Positions 12,401-24,400 of a stretch of 64,000 bases of DNA are shown here, piece after piece. The translations under genes were made by a program, and so were the position numbers. The notes under the pieces are model-generated. The model was given only the letters and a program-made list of their open reading frames with translations. It was not told the origin of the DNA and made no database searches. The DNA is from Anseranas semipalmata (Eukaryota; Chordata; Aves; Anseriformes; Anseranatidae), in contig VXAA01003000.1 of assembly GCA_013399115.1 (NCBI GenBank), positions 184,428 through 248,427 of the forward strand. The letters run 5' to 3'. Each line of letters starts with the position of its first letter. Position 1 is the first letter of the stretch.

Positions 12401-14277
12401 CTGCTAGGACACTGTAATACCTATAGGACCCTCTGCATACTAGAGACTTTACTCTCTGTCAAATCCTTTTTGTTACCAACTTAAAGTAGAGAGTACATTC
12501 AATTGTGGTTTATCTCTACTCTAGCTTTGGGTACACAAAAGGGATGAGGACTATATTAGATAAATACTGCCTCCTTAAGGGAAAATCTGATGTCATAATA
12601 ATACCCAAATCACCTACCTAAGGTTTCCCTGGGAAGAGCTGACCAAGCTTGGAGAGGTCAGAGTGAGGGGGTGCTGGGTGACCTGGGTCACTGGGCTACT
12701 GGTGATGGGAGGAAAGGAGTGTGGAGATCATACTCTGGGGGCTGGGTTTTTTGGTTTGTTTGTTTGTTTTGTTTTTTGCCATTTTCTTCCTCCTCTTCTA
12801 TCACAATAAAGAGACTATGGATCTTGAAGTCAGTTCTGCTAAACCTTTTCCTGATACACATAAAAGATTCTTCTGTGTTCTCTGTCCCCTACTCAGAACC
12901 TCCTTCCTACTCTCTGAGTATATCTCAATACGCTGACTACCAGGCATCCCCTCTCTGTCCTCTATCTAGGTACCAGATGGGCCTTTGGATGTCATCATGC
13001 TGACATCCAAGTATCCTGCCGATCTCGTTTCTTCCTGTCCAGACCCTCTATCACCTATCTCCAACCCTTTCTTTTGTTATTCATTGTGTAATATCCTTTT
13101 TAAATGTCAAGGACTGAGAGGAAAAAAATGCTCAGCTGCCTATCTATAAGGAATATTTCACCTGAGCTGCCCTGGAACACCCTACAGGGCATTAAACATG
13201 TAGCCCTCAAGGGGGTTCCTGCAAAGTCACAGGAAACAAGGGATGTGGTGAAGAAAGAGCCTGCACCTCCTCCACTGTTGCTCTGTACTCTACATCTTCT
13301 CACAAGATCACATGTTCTTTCACAGTTCAGGATATACCACTCTCATCCCGGAACAAAAAGCTGCAGTACATCTCAGTACAAGGGAAGAATCCTTATGGAT
13401 TACTGAAATATCTGCATTACATTTGTGTACTGACTTAGTTTTTGTAATGATTTCATTTCTGAATCCATAGTGATGTCAAAAACAAGAAGCAGTCTTTGGG
13501 GAGTTTTCATCTAAAACATCACTTTTTTGGAAGGCAATGTTTCCCTTGACAGTGACCAGGATTCCTGCCAGCATAAACACAGACTTTTTTCATTGGATGT
13601 CTGCTGTGATTCACTGAAATGGATGTTGTAGTCTAGAGAGAAGTTTAAAACATTAGCTATTGTGCTTCTAGCAGTTTCCTCATCTTTCAAAAGGAACAAT
13701 CTTAGACTTAGGATTTTTTGACTTTTTTATGAGTATATTCTAGGCAATGCTCTGATTGCAATTTCTGGGCAAAGAATAGTACAGAAATGTCCTGTTGATT
13801 TTTTAAAGTTACAAATCCTTAAATTCTGAAGAAAATAAGAAATATTTAGGACAAACAAATGTCTGTTGTAAAAGTGGAGGGCTCAAGGTACTTACTCTTC
13901 TGTGTGCCTCAAACGTTTCTGGTGATTCTTGTACAGCAATAACATTCACCGAAGTCAATGCAGTGAGAGGCTGTTCACATAATACATAAGGACAGCAAAG
14001 TCCATATGGCAATGTTCAATACTGTTTGATTTAGTCACTGCTGGATCTTTCCTGTTTATGGGGAAAAAAGAAATACACTGTAAGTTCAGAACCTCTGTGA
14101 TGAAACAGAGCAAACCACATTTTCTGGTATGAATATGGTCAGGGACTTTGTTACTGAGCAAACTGCAGTAAATATAGACAAAAGAAATAGTTACTAAGGG
14201 AATGTGGTTGGAAAATAAAACCAACAACAGGAGTGCTGGAAGGATCACTAAGGAAACTGTTTGTTATAATCAATAGT
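9423..14277. other. No gene seen; AT-rich unique DNA
   Basis: Only short frames without recognisable motifs. A (GTTT)n tract lies at about 12754-12775. No RNA gene was recognised. Confidence 0.6.
12754..12775. repeat. (GTTT)n simple repeat
   Basis: About four GTTT units followed by a GTTTT unit and a T run, directly readable in the sequence. Confidence 0.85.
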
Positions 14278-14930
14278 AGAATCATCAGACAGACCAGGTT
14301 GGAAAAGAACTCTCTCTCCACCAGGACTCCAGGTCCCTTTCAGCAGGGCTGCTCCCCAGCCACACAGATCCTAGCCAGTACTGTGCTCTCTGGTTATGTT
14401 GTCCCAGGTGCAGGACCTGTCTTTGTTAAACTTCACACAGTTCTTGCTTAGCCACTCTCCCAGCCTGACCAGTTCTCTCTGTAAGATGGCTCTCCCTTCT
14501 GATGTGTCCTCACCACCCATTCTAGTGCCATCAGCAAGGGTGCTTTCAATTCTATCGTCCAGATCATATATGAAGATTTTGAACAGCATGGGGCCCAGTG
14601 TCAATCCATGGTGGACCCTGCTTGTGATGGGCTGCCAGCCTGAGTAAAAACCATTGACTGCCACCTCCTGGGTGTGGCCCGTTAGATAATTCCCTGCCCA
14701 TCTTGAAGACCAATCCAGCCTCTACCTTGTCAGTTTGTTTAGAAGGAGGCTATGGGAAACAGTGTCAAATGCTTTGCTGACGTCCAAGTAAACAATATGC
14801 ACTGCTCTCCCCATGTGGACAGAAAGTGTTACTTTCCTGTTGAAGGTAGTCAGGTCAGTCAGGCATAGTTTGTCTTTGGAAAATCCATGTTGGCTTTTCC
14901 CAAGCACCTGCTTCATTTGGTTTGTAACAG
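14278..14930 (-). mobile_element. CR1-family LINE, reverse transcriptase fragment joined to a 3' end (internally deleted)
   Basis: On the minus strand about 180 codons read as the second half of a CR1 reverse transcriptase. From 14916 downward the frame gives QHGFSKDKLCLTDL and YLDVSKAFDTVSH (RT motif A, with its catalytic Asp). An in-frame TAG follows at 14722-14724. The same frame resumes as NYLTGHTQEVAVNG, GLTLGPMLFKIFIYDLDD and finally VKFNKDR. The catalytic FADD box is replaced by LADG at about 14527-14538, and residues just before it are missing. The plus-strand start (14278-14310, AATCATCAGACAGACCAGG) resembles a CR1 3' terminus, so the C-terminal coding region and most of the 3' UTR seem to be deleted. 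The copy is inactive. The two outer limits are approximate. Confidence 0.9.
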
Positions 14931-17900
14931 TTTATAAGAAGAGGCATTGAACTACCCATATTGAACCATAACCTGTTTCATACAAGGTAAAAACTGATTT
15001 ATCCAAGGTTTGTAGAGTTTACTGATTCATAGCTTTAGGTCAGAAAAGATGCAGTTACCTAAAATATTTCTTCTTTAATTTGTATTGCATTAAACAAAAA
15101 TATGTATGCATTTATTTTAACTGACATGTTTATTTGATTTGATCAAAGGATTTTTCTGGGTCACATTAATTTATGAATGAGATTCCCATGATGCTTGAGC
15201 AGTTATGTTAACTGGTTTAATATAACCTTTGAATGGCCTTTGGGCTTGTAAAGAATTAAATTTTTTCAGAAAAGTCTTTCTGTGGACTTGTCAGAAATGA
15301 TTTATGTATTTTGCACTTTATATGTCTGCTTTTAAAATTCACCATACACATACCAGTTATGAAGATTTGTGTGCCTGGTACTTTGGTACTTCTTCATATA
15401 AGATAAGCAGATGAGATTAGCTCCTTTTTACAATATGTTATGAACAAGTATTGATATAAACATTATATATGTATATATGCTGAGGGTGCTTAGTTTCAAT
15501 TACTGGCAATCCATAAGCCCGGAACAAGACTTGCCAATATGTACTTAATGGGTTATGGACTTAAGAGACAGTCAATAAGCTCATTGAACTGCACCAGGTT
15601 AATTTTCTGGGGTCTTGTTCAATCTAGAAACAACTAATAGGCCACATCATGATGATCATCTGACCCCAGCATATCCAGGTTATAAAATGTTTTCCCACTG
15701 CTAGACTGAACTGCCTTTTTAAAAAATAAACTTATTTTATTTTGAAGATGATTATAACAGCTGGCAAATTTATCACCTGCCTTGCTAAAACATACAAAGG
15801 TCTAATCATCTACACTGATGGAACCCCTGTGTTATTTCAAGACCAAATATGTCTGTCCTCAGACCCCTGTCATGGATCTAAGCTGCATTTATGCGATCTG
15901 TCTTCAAACTGCTATGTATGTTTAACAAAATACTGAAAGCACCTAGCATTTGATGTCTATGTTCTTCATTTAAGTAATTACAGCATGTTATTAAGGTCAT
16001 CTCCCAGCTTTCTCTTCGATACACTGATGAGTCTGAAGAAATGTTTACACCATGGAAAAGGGCACAGTGCAGAGACCCCCAGCCATTACAGGCACCTGCA
16101 TGGTACACGTACTTGGAGATAACAGCACAAGCTCACAGAAATCTAGCCATATCTCCACACCTCAGCTGATTAGTCCAGAGATGATAGCATCCAGCAAGTT
16201 ATTTCTATGGGGACTGTATTCAGAGATCTAGATGTACCAGCAAGGTTGGCAGCAACTCCAGGCAAGTTCCTTTAATACTGGAATCCAGGCATGGTCTTCC
16301 AACACCGTATCTTACCACTACAACATTTTTGAATTGTGAACATCTTGAACTGAATACAATAATCTCCATATAGCATATCATTGGCCAGAAATCACAAGAG
16401 AGGCCCACATAATGATGCTTCTCTCAGGCTACTTGTAAGCCTAGGGGAGGGTACTAAGCCGTAGCAGGACCCTGTAACTGACTGCTGCCTGAGCATCTCG
16501 GACAGAGATGACAGGGATGTAAAGTGACAGGGCACCCACTGGGAGCAGGACAGATGGACATCCAGAAATGTTTACAACAAAAGATTAAAGTTAGGTAATT
16601 GGAAAGGTATGCAGTTGTACATATTACTATCAACTTTTGCTCTACATACTTTTAACACTTACTGCTTTGTTTGAAAGATGCTGTTTGTATGACACTGACA
16701 GTTAATGGTAACAGTTATTCCCAAAGGAAACTCTTCCAATCTCCCAAACTCAGATCAGCTTTCCAAGTCAATAGTATTCCAAAACTGCTCAACACTTTGT
16801 CATAATACTTCTCCTTTTCCAGTTTCCATGCAAATAAATGTTGTCACCTATGGCTTCATCTTGGTGATGGGATGAACTCAAGAACAGGATGGAGAAGTAC
16901 AAACACAGATCCAGAGTCTGGAACTCAATCACCCTCTTCTATGCTTCATTTTTCTGCCTATAAAACAGAGAAAGAATTTTTCTAACCAATCATGGTCTGT
17001 AAATGTAAGATATACTGTGGAGTATTAGTTATTCAGAACCTCAATAACAATGATTTAAATTAAGAAGGAAAAGGGGCAGAGGTAGTAGAACTATATTTAC
17101 TACTGAGACTGCATTGCTGTGGCACAAAAAAAAAAAAATTGTATGATAACCGTGTCAGCTGAAGCCCTTTAGGACGTATTTATCCTGCAGTAGGGTAAAC
17201 TCATATCATTCCATAGCTGAAGTAGCTATGATATATTTGGTACCTGAGTACACAGGGCTGGATGCCACTAGGTATTTATAGCTCAGGTCTCATTAGAATA
17301 GCAATAATTTAATTATGGCTTGATAAATCTACAGGAGAGAGTATTATTTTTCATTTACTTGAGAAGCTTTATCAACTGAAAGAAATCACTTCATTCCACT
17401 AAACCATTTCACAGAGAATACGCACAAAGAGGACTAGAGCCTATTTCAAAGCACTCAGCAGTCAGCCAAACTGACATCTGTGTGACAGGTGACACATTCC
17501 TCCTTGCAAGTTTTGGAAATTTAACACAGTGCGTAGATTCTTGTTCCATAGTTATGTAATGTTCACAGATCCTAAGGGAAAGACAAGGATATCACACAGA
17601 AGGAGAAGTTCTTGTACACCTAAAACAAGCCAATATTCAGATTCTGTCAATATAAATGAGTTGATGTCTGTTTCCTAGTCTATTGTAGGAAAGAAAAATC
17701 ATGCACACAGCCTCTTCTCTGTCATTTCTAGCCTCCCCCTTTTCAGCCAGTCAGCAAAAGAAGAGGCAGTACCGTACACAGTGACCTGGACTGATTATTT
17801 ATTTACGGCAATTGTTCATGTATTAAGCAGCCAGAATGCTTAAACAGTAAAGGTTACTTCCTTCCACAGAATGTTTGCAGTCTGAATTACATGGATCATA

Positions 17901-19978
17901 AAAGGAAAGGATAAAAAAATAGTAAGCTTACATAATTTCCCAGTAAAGCTCTGTTTCTCAAAGGCATTTAAGCATGTGCTACCAGTGAAATAAGTGCCTT
18001 CCACTATTTACAGATACAGACCAAAGCTTCGGCACACGTACCAGAATCCACACACACATCTTTTTGGTCCTTCAGAGTATCTCTCTTTTAATGTTTTAGT
18101 CAATTGCAGTAGAGTGGAGGAATTCTGAAGAGTATGAATGAATCAAAGAAGGATGTTGGTTTATGTAAGCTCAGCAATTCCTGCAGGAGAAAAGCAAGTT
18201 AAGAATGAATAGATAGAAACATTATGCCCTAAAAATGGTTTCTCTAGATGATAACATGTTCTCCTTCAGCTCCAATTTGTTTCCCATTTCTGACTTTCTG
18301 ACTCCAGCATTGACACTGAGTGAGTCACTTCAGTTCTGTGTTAATTTCCCCTTCCACCTTCCCATTTATTTAGTGTGGGTTTCATCTCTCTCCTCAGGTT
18401 CATTTCTTGGCTGAAGAGTCACGCTGCTAAATAAAAATCAAGACAGTATTTACCAAGAGAGGAAATGCTCTGAAACACAGAGTAACAAAGAAAAACTCTT
18501 TTTTTTTTTTTTCTGAAGAGAGAGAAAAACAGAAGGCCTCAGTCTGTTGTTTGGGCTACTGAAGTCACGTTTGGAATATAGAGTAAAACTGACCAGTAAA
18601 GCATAGCCCTTTAAGAGGAAGGAAAGCAGCATTAGATAATCAAAAGTACTCTAACATCTTAGGTACAAAATTAGAAGTTCTTTGGTATGTTCACAAAGGC
18701 TTTACTCAGGCAAGACAGCTATTCAGACTAAATTTGTCTGCTTCAAATTATGTTTGATTTCATAAAGGTAAAATGCTTGCATGACTTACAGGCATAAGGG
18801 ATTCAGATGATTGCAGCTGGTGACTTCAGGGCCATTGTTTTTAATCCTCTGGACAATTTCTGCTTGGAGCAGACATGGATTCAGTGTTCCACAAAAAATG
18901 TTGGCACTTCAAGCACAGTGGCACCAGCTTAAGGCTGGTGAGTTTATGCAGGAGACCCTGTGCCCTTCTTTGCTCAATAAATTAACATTTTTTTTATTTC
19001 CAGAAATAAAACAAAGTTCCCAAATAGCCGATAAATATTCTTAAGTCAGAGAGGATTTTCCACATAGAATGGACTTCAAGATGTATAGGAAACTCCCCTG
19101 CTTCCCACAACGCTGGCAGCCAAGAGTCTCTAGAGGAAGCTAGGAAGTTGAGCTATGGCTGTCCGGTTACTATTTGACCAAGGTTGTCAGGAAGGGTCTG
19201 TCGGCTTCCTGCGTGCATTAGTTCAACATGTTTTTTCTGGATTCACCATCTCTCTGCTGATGTTTGGCTCTGGCTGCTCTGTGTTGCTTGGGTGCACACA
19301 TCAGGTCAAAGAGCTGCTTTTTGCTGACAGTGTCCAGTTTGGTGCAGTCAAGCAGGAAGAGCTGGAGCAGTCTGGGTTTATTACAGATACAGCTCCAAAC
19401 CTACAATCAACGTGAAATGGGGAAGAGCTGCTCAGAATTTGTGGCTTATCTGTAGAATAAGTAACTAGCCATCAGCCAGCCTGTGATAGCAGGAAAATCA
19501 GAGGAGCCACCCCGGAAAGGACAGCAGTTTGCTCTGGCCCATTCCACCTTTTACCAATCATAATAAAAGATCTCCATACGTACAGGCTGTCCTCTCACTA
19601 AATGAAGGCACAAGGACAGCCCAGCCCAGCCTGTAGACCATTGACCAGGACAGTAGGCCAGCTGGTGTGGCTGGGGTCTTCCCCAGCTGCACCGTCCATG
19701 TGACAAATAAATACACTGAATTCTCAGAGACTGAGTCTTCAGATCAAAATAGTGAGTTCTAAGGCAGGAACAAAGACTGACATTTCCAGTGATCAAATTA
19801 GGTGGATTAATAAGAGAACCATAGAGAATAGAGCTGACCCAACTCATCCAACTGAATGTCCAGGATATCCAGGACAGAACTGTTGATACTAATCTCATAA
19901 TGAGTCAGAATTAACTTGATGTGTGGGAATGCAGCTGAGCTTAGCCAGACTTGGAAGAGTTAAACCTCAGGAACTCAG
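14931..19978. other. No gene seen; AT-rich unique DNA
   Basis: Short chance frames only. Poly-A at about 17127-17138 and poly-T at about 18500-18512. At 17965-17980 a CATTTAAGCATGTGCT stretch resembles part of the palindromic repeat seen at 35.6 kb, but it is too short to call. Confidence 0.6.
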
Positions 19979-20115
19979 AAGATTTACTGTAGGTGGAATT
20001 TCATTACACAGAGAAACTGATGGCTAGAATAAGCTGCCAAAAGAAACAATAGAAGTTACTACTTTACTTTAAAGACTTAAGAAAATATTTAAAAGAAATA
20101 AATATTTGGTAGTAC
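19979..20115 (+). mobile_element. Ancient CR1/L3-like relic (3' part of ORF2)
   Basis: The sequence around GGTGGAATTTCATTACACAG, then AGAATAAGCTGCCAAAAG, matches the conserved CR1/L3 stretch that encodes the NFFT-ER...W-LP motif near the end of ORF2. Divergence is high and no frame stays open. It is best read as a very old insertion, much older than the copy at 9236. It could be a chance similarity over about 60 bases. Confidence 0.45.
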
Positions 20116-21461
20116 ATCTGCTATCTCAAAGGATACCTTCCTTTCATCCCTACAGTGTTCTGTATTCCAGCTGCAGCATATTCTTCCTCATTGCACTGAT
20201 AATTTTTCTTTTATGCCTTTTATCCTTTTATAAACTAAGCCTAGGAGCAGCATCTGCTACATTTTAAATTGGTTCTTTTTGCTCACTTGAGCTACCTTTA
20301 GCTCCACTCCTGGCAGAATGGATATAAAAGCAGCTTCACTCTGCCTTTTGCCTCTCCTCAGCTCTGGGACCAAGAAAACAGCTGTGTACTCCCAAAGGCT
20401 ATATCCCAGCAGGCTCAGAGCTGCTCTACAATGTTGCCTGGCAGCTATGGAGTTGAAGGCTCCTCAGGTTCTGCCCCAGGCTGGAGAATATGCTGACACT
20501 TAGCCTTCCCTCTCTACTTGGAGCTTTGCAGGTTGACCTACAATACCAGAGTATGGCTCACTTGTATCCTTGACAGGCAGTTCATAAGGAACTTCATGGG
20601 ACTGTGAAGGAGGACCCTCTAAATCTCTACCCTCAGCTGCTCCAGAAAAAAAAAAAAAAAAAAAGGGTTAAAAAAAATCTAAGTTCTGAATTTGGAAGTT
20701 ATGATTAATTTCTGTGTGGGGAAGAGGATTACACATGTATTAGTTTCACCATGTGAGGAACATATTTTTGCCATTACCTAAGTAATGAAGCTCCAAGGAT
20801 AAGAAAAAGGAACTTGGAAGCCTTATTTTTCCCATCTTGATCCAAAAGCAGCGGGGGTCGGTGCCTCTATGTCAACTTGTTATAATGAAGAGGTTTTTTT
20901 TACTTGTCAGCTATTTGACAATTCTTGAATGTGGTAAAGGTGGGCTAAGGGAGGATTAGTCACCACCTGCCTCTAACAAACAAGTTCTCTTGAGTGACTG
21001 CTGTGAAATGTGTAACTATGAATAAAATCATTTAAAGTGCCAGCTCTCCTGAAGGCTATCAGATGGCAACCAGGTCTCATTTCTCTTCAGAGGAACTGTC
21101 TTTAGCACTGTCCCACAAAGCAGCTCCACAGTCACATGCTCCACTCCTGAGCATCTCCAGATGCAACATGGAGAAAGCAAGAGGCACATTGAGTGGTTCA
21201 TGCTCAATGCGTATAAAAACATTTTGTATTTTGCTTCATGTCCCATTAGGCATACTTGGACAATTCAAGAGCACTGGGTGCAAGGACCTGGACACCATTC
21301 CTTGACCCCGAGCAGCTTCCCTGTGCAAGGGAAGGGCATGCATCCCACCTGCAGTGTGACAGCCCAGCTGGGGCACTGCCTGCAGCTGTAGTTCAGAGCT
21401 ATGCCTTGCTTCTTGAATGGTGCAAGGAGCTTCATGTGTTCTCCCTACAGTTTTTTTTTTT
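20116..21461. other. No gene seen
   Basis: Contains a poly-A run at about 20646-20664. GC content rises at 21260-21420 without a recognisable product. Confidence 0.6.
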
Positions 21462-21488
21462 NNNNNNNNNNNNNNNNNNNNNNNNNNN
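21462..21488. other. Assembly gap (27 N)
   Basis: A run of N directly after 11 T. The gap probably reflects a poly-T tract that could not be read through. The true length is unknown. Confidence 0.99.
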
Positions 21489-24400
21489 GCCAATTGTGTT
21501 TCATGTATACATATTATGAATAGAAACAACAAAAATAATATTATGTATCATTATACTACTTACTGATCCCCTTTAATGCCTCCTCCCTTCTGATATTTCA
21601 ATTCATTGAGTTCCCAGCCTTGTACTTTCAGTCCATTGCACTTCCTATTTTCTTTCTCCCATCTCCTCTATTTAAGCTCTCCAGTCCCATTGTTCTTCCC
21701 ACCTGTCAACATCAGCATATATTTTTCCCCCAAAGCCTAAAATTAATTTCATAGAGTACCTGAGCATGTGCACATAGACACACACACACAGAAAAGTACA
21801 GAAAGGCATAACAAAAAGAAAACTTTTGTGTGAAGAAGTCAATAAATGTCTTCAGACTTCACAGTTTTCTGGCAGAAAAGGGTTCCCTACTTTGTTACAA
21901 TACTTGTCTAATAGTAACACATAGTCCAAAAGCCAACCCACACAAAACACTGCAGGCTGGACTGCCGGTACCTAAACTAATTCTTATGCATATTGTGCCT
22001 TGGGCTGTATTCAAAACCAAGTTTGGCAGCATCCCTTTATCATTTAATTTGGAGTGTCTCATTCCTTTCCTCTGCTGGACTTGTCTTCTAGCACATTTCA
22101 TAAATACACTGGGCACCAAGGGATGTTGGCAGCATTCATTCAGAAGACCTGCTTGAAGAGAGAGCTGAAGATGTTAATTGATGCCCATGTAAGATGATGA
22201 AGAAAAAGTCTGAAAGCAAACATGAAGATAAAAAAAGGAGTAAGTGGAATTAGCTGTAAAATTGAGAGTTCAGTTGCAGTGGTTGACATCAAAAGCTCCG
22301 TGCACCACCCTGTGCAGTGATGGCATGACAGCTTCCATTTACATTCATCTAAAGATTGAGCTAAATCTTAATCTTCCCCCTTCACAGGGAGGTGGGCTGT
22401 GCTCTCTTCTGGGAGGGGACTATGTTCTCTTCCATATCAACCTGAAGTGTGATAGTGGGCAGCTTGTTACGTTTCCACTTACCTGTATAAAAATAGACCT
22501 TGTGTAGTGTTTTCCTTTCTAAGGAGCTGTAGAATAAGCTAGCAGACTGCTTGGTAAACATTTCAGACATGTACTTAAGAGATCTAAACAGTGGGAGAGA
22601 CAATATAGTAATTCAGCTGTGAAACCAAAGAGACCCGAGACATTTTCCCAGGTGAGAGGAACAACTGTCCAAGCATAGCTGCAAAGAACTCACATAGTAA
22701 GGTACAAGCAACACAAGTTTTTGGAGAACAGGCAGACCAGAACCAACATTGTTATTGCAACAGAGACTCATAACCAGGTTAGTCACAGGGAGTTTTAGAC
22801 CTTCTGAGAACAAGATGTATTTTAGCAAAGCAGATCTACTCATTGAATGTATGTCTGTTCATCCAACACTGGGGTCTGCCCCTTGTCACTCTGGCTTTTG
22901 TTTCTCTCCCATTCAGTTCTCCCATATTTTCCTATAAGATGCTGAATAGAAAACTGCCTTCAAAGTGTTCACTTCACAGTTCCCAAGGATCGCATGGTTT
23001 CATTTAGATAAAAAGGCTAGGTGATTTACAAGGGACAAGCAAGTGTCAAACATGCTTGTTGCTCCAATGCCAATTCCTTTTGAAGCACAAAATCCCACAT
23101 CTGCTGTTCTAAGTTTCCACATCTGCTCCAGGCTGGAAGAGCGTTTTTAGATCATAAAGGAGAGTGAACCAACTAAAGAAGAGCAACTTACATCTTTTGG
23201 CAAAGACTACAAGTGCAGGGTGGGTGGAAGATGTGGAAGGGGCAGAAAGCTTCATACAAATTTTTCCGTCAAATCTGGGGAGAAGCCCATTTTTATGCCT
23301 ACCCCAGTCCCTGGAACACTTCCCTGTGAAATACAGTTTGCCATTCATTTTCTGGGGAGCACACTTCTTTGATTCCAACATGAATGTATGCTAAAAACTC
23401 GATGGTATAATTTTGCCTTCCTGTAAATTATTCTCTCTTTATACAAATAATATTTTCAGTATTTTATGTATTCAGCTCTACTATGGAGTGGGGTTGCTGA
23501 CTGCTAAACTGGACTTTGCTGTCTGTGTTTAAATTCTGCAAGACAATTTATTTGTGAATAATCTATGTTGCATCCATTTTATGACATGTGGGGGCAGTTA
23601 TTCATTTAAAAGTCTTTGTTTCCAGTTTTGTCCCCAGATAAGCAACACAGCTGCCATTGAACTGCGAGGGCACATGAAAATCACATGATCCTGACACTCA
23701 CTTCCCAGTGATCATCCCTTGTCATACAGTACAAGACACACAAACAATTGTTGAGTCCACTCTGAGACTAGTCTGCTGTTGTTTTAACAGGCAGAACTGT
23801 CTGGGTAGCCTTTTCTGAGACTGGACTTTGTATTTTCTAAAGAAAGAAAAAATCATCCTGTTCAAAGAAAGCTGACCAAAGAAAGGATCTACTAAGACAT
23901 CTTCCGGCACTGTTTAAAACTTTTAATTTGCTGATTTGCTAAAAGTTTCACAGATACACTAGATAGCATCAATTGGCACAGGAAGAATCTACAGAACCAT
24001 CTCTGAAAAGGTGTGTTAAGTAAAGCAGAGGAGGTACTTCCAGTGCTGGTGAAGGAGAATAATTTGTGCTTCTGCAAGCAAGAATAACTTGAGAGTGAAT
24101 GGGGACCCCAAAGAGGGGAAGGAAAAAGTAAATCAAGGAAAAGTTAGTTACAGTTTATCTACAAAAGCTGTGGACATATGATGGTTGCTGCAAAACTAAC
24201 AACTATATTCACATTACCGACAAAGCTTTCAACTACAAAGCCCTCACTTCAGTCCCGGTGTCAGTGAACTAATTGAGAGAAAGCAAAGAAACTGGTTAAC
24301 ACGTATAAACTATCACACTGTCCTTCTCTACCAGTACTTCCTTCTCAATCAGTAATTCCAAGAAAAAAAAAAGAAAAGAAAAACAATCTGCATAACATCT

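Noticed and set aside
19550..19760. Possible LTR with AATAAA
   Set aside because: No TG...CA ends, no second LTR and no primer-binding site could be recognised.
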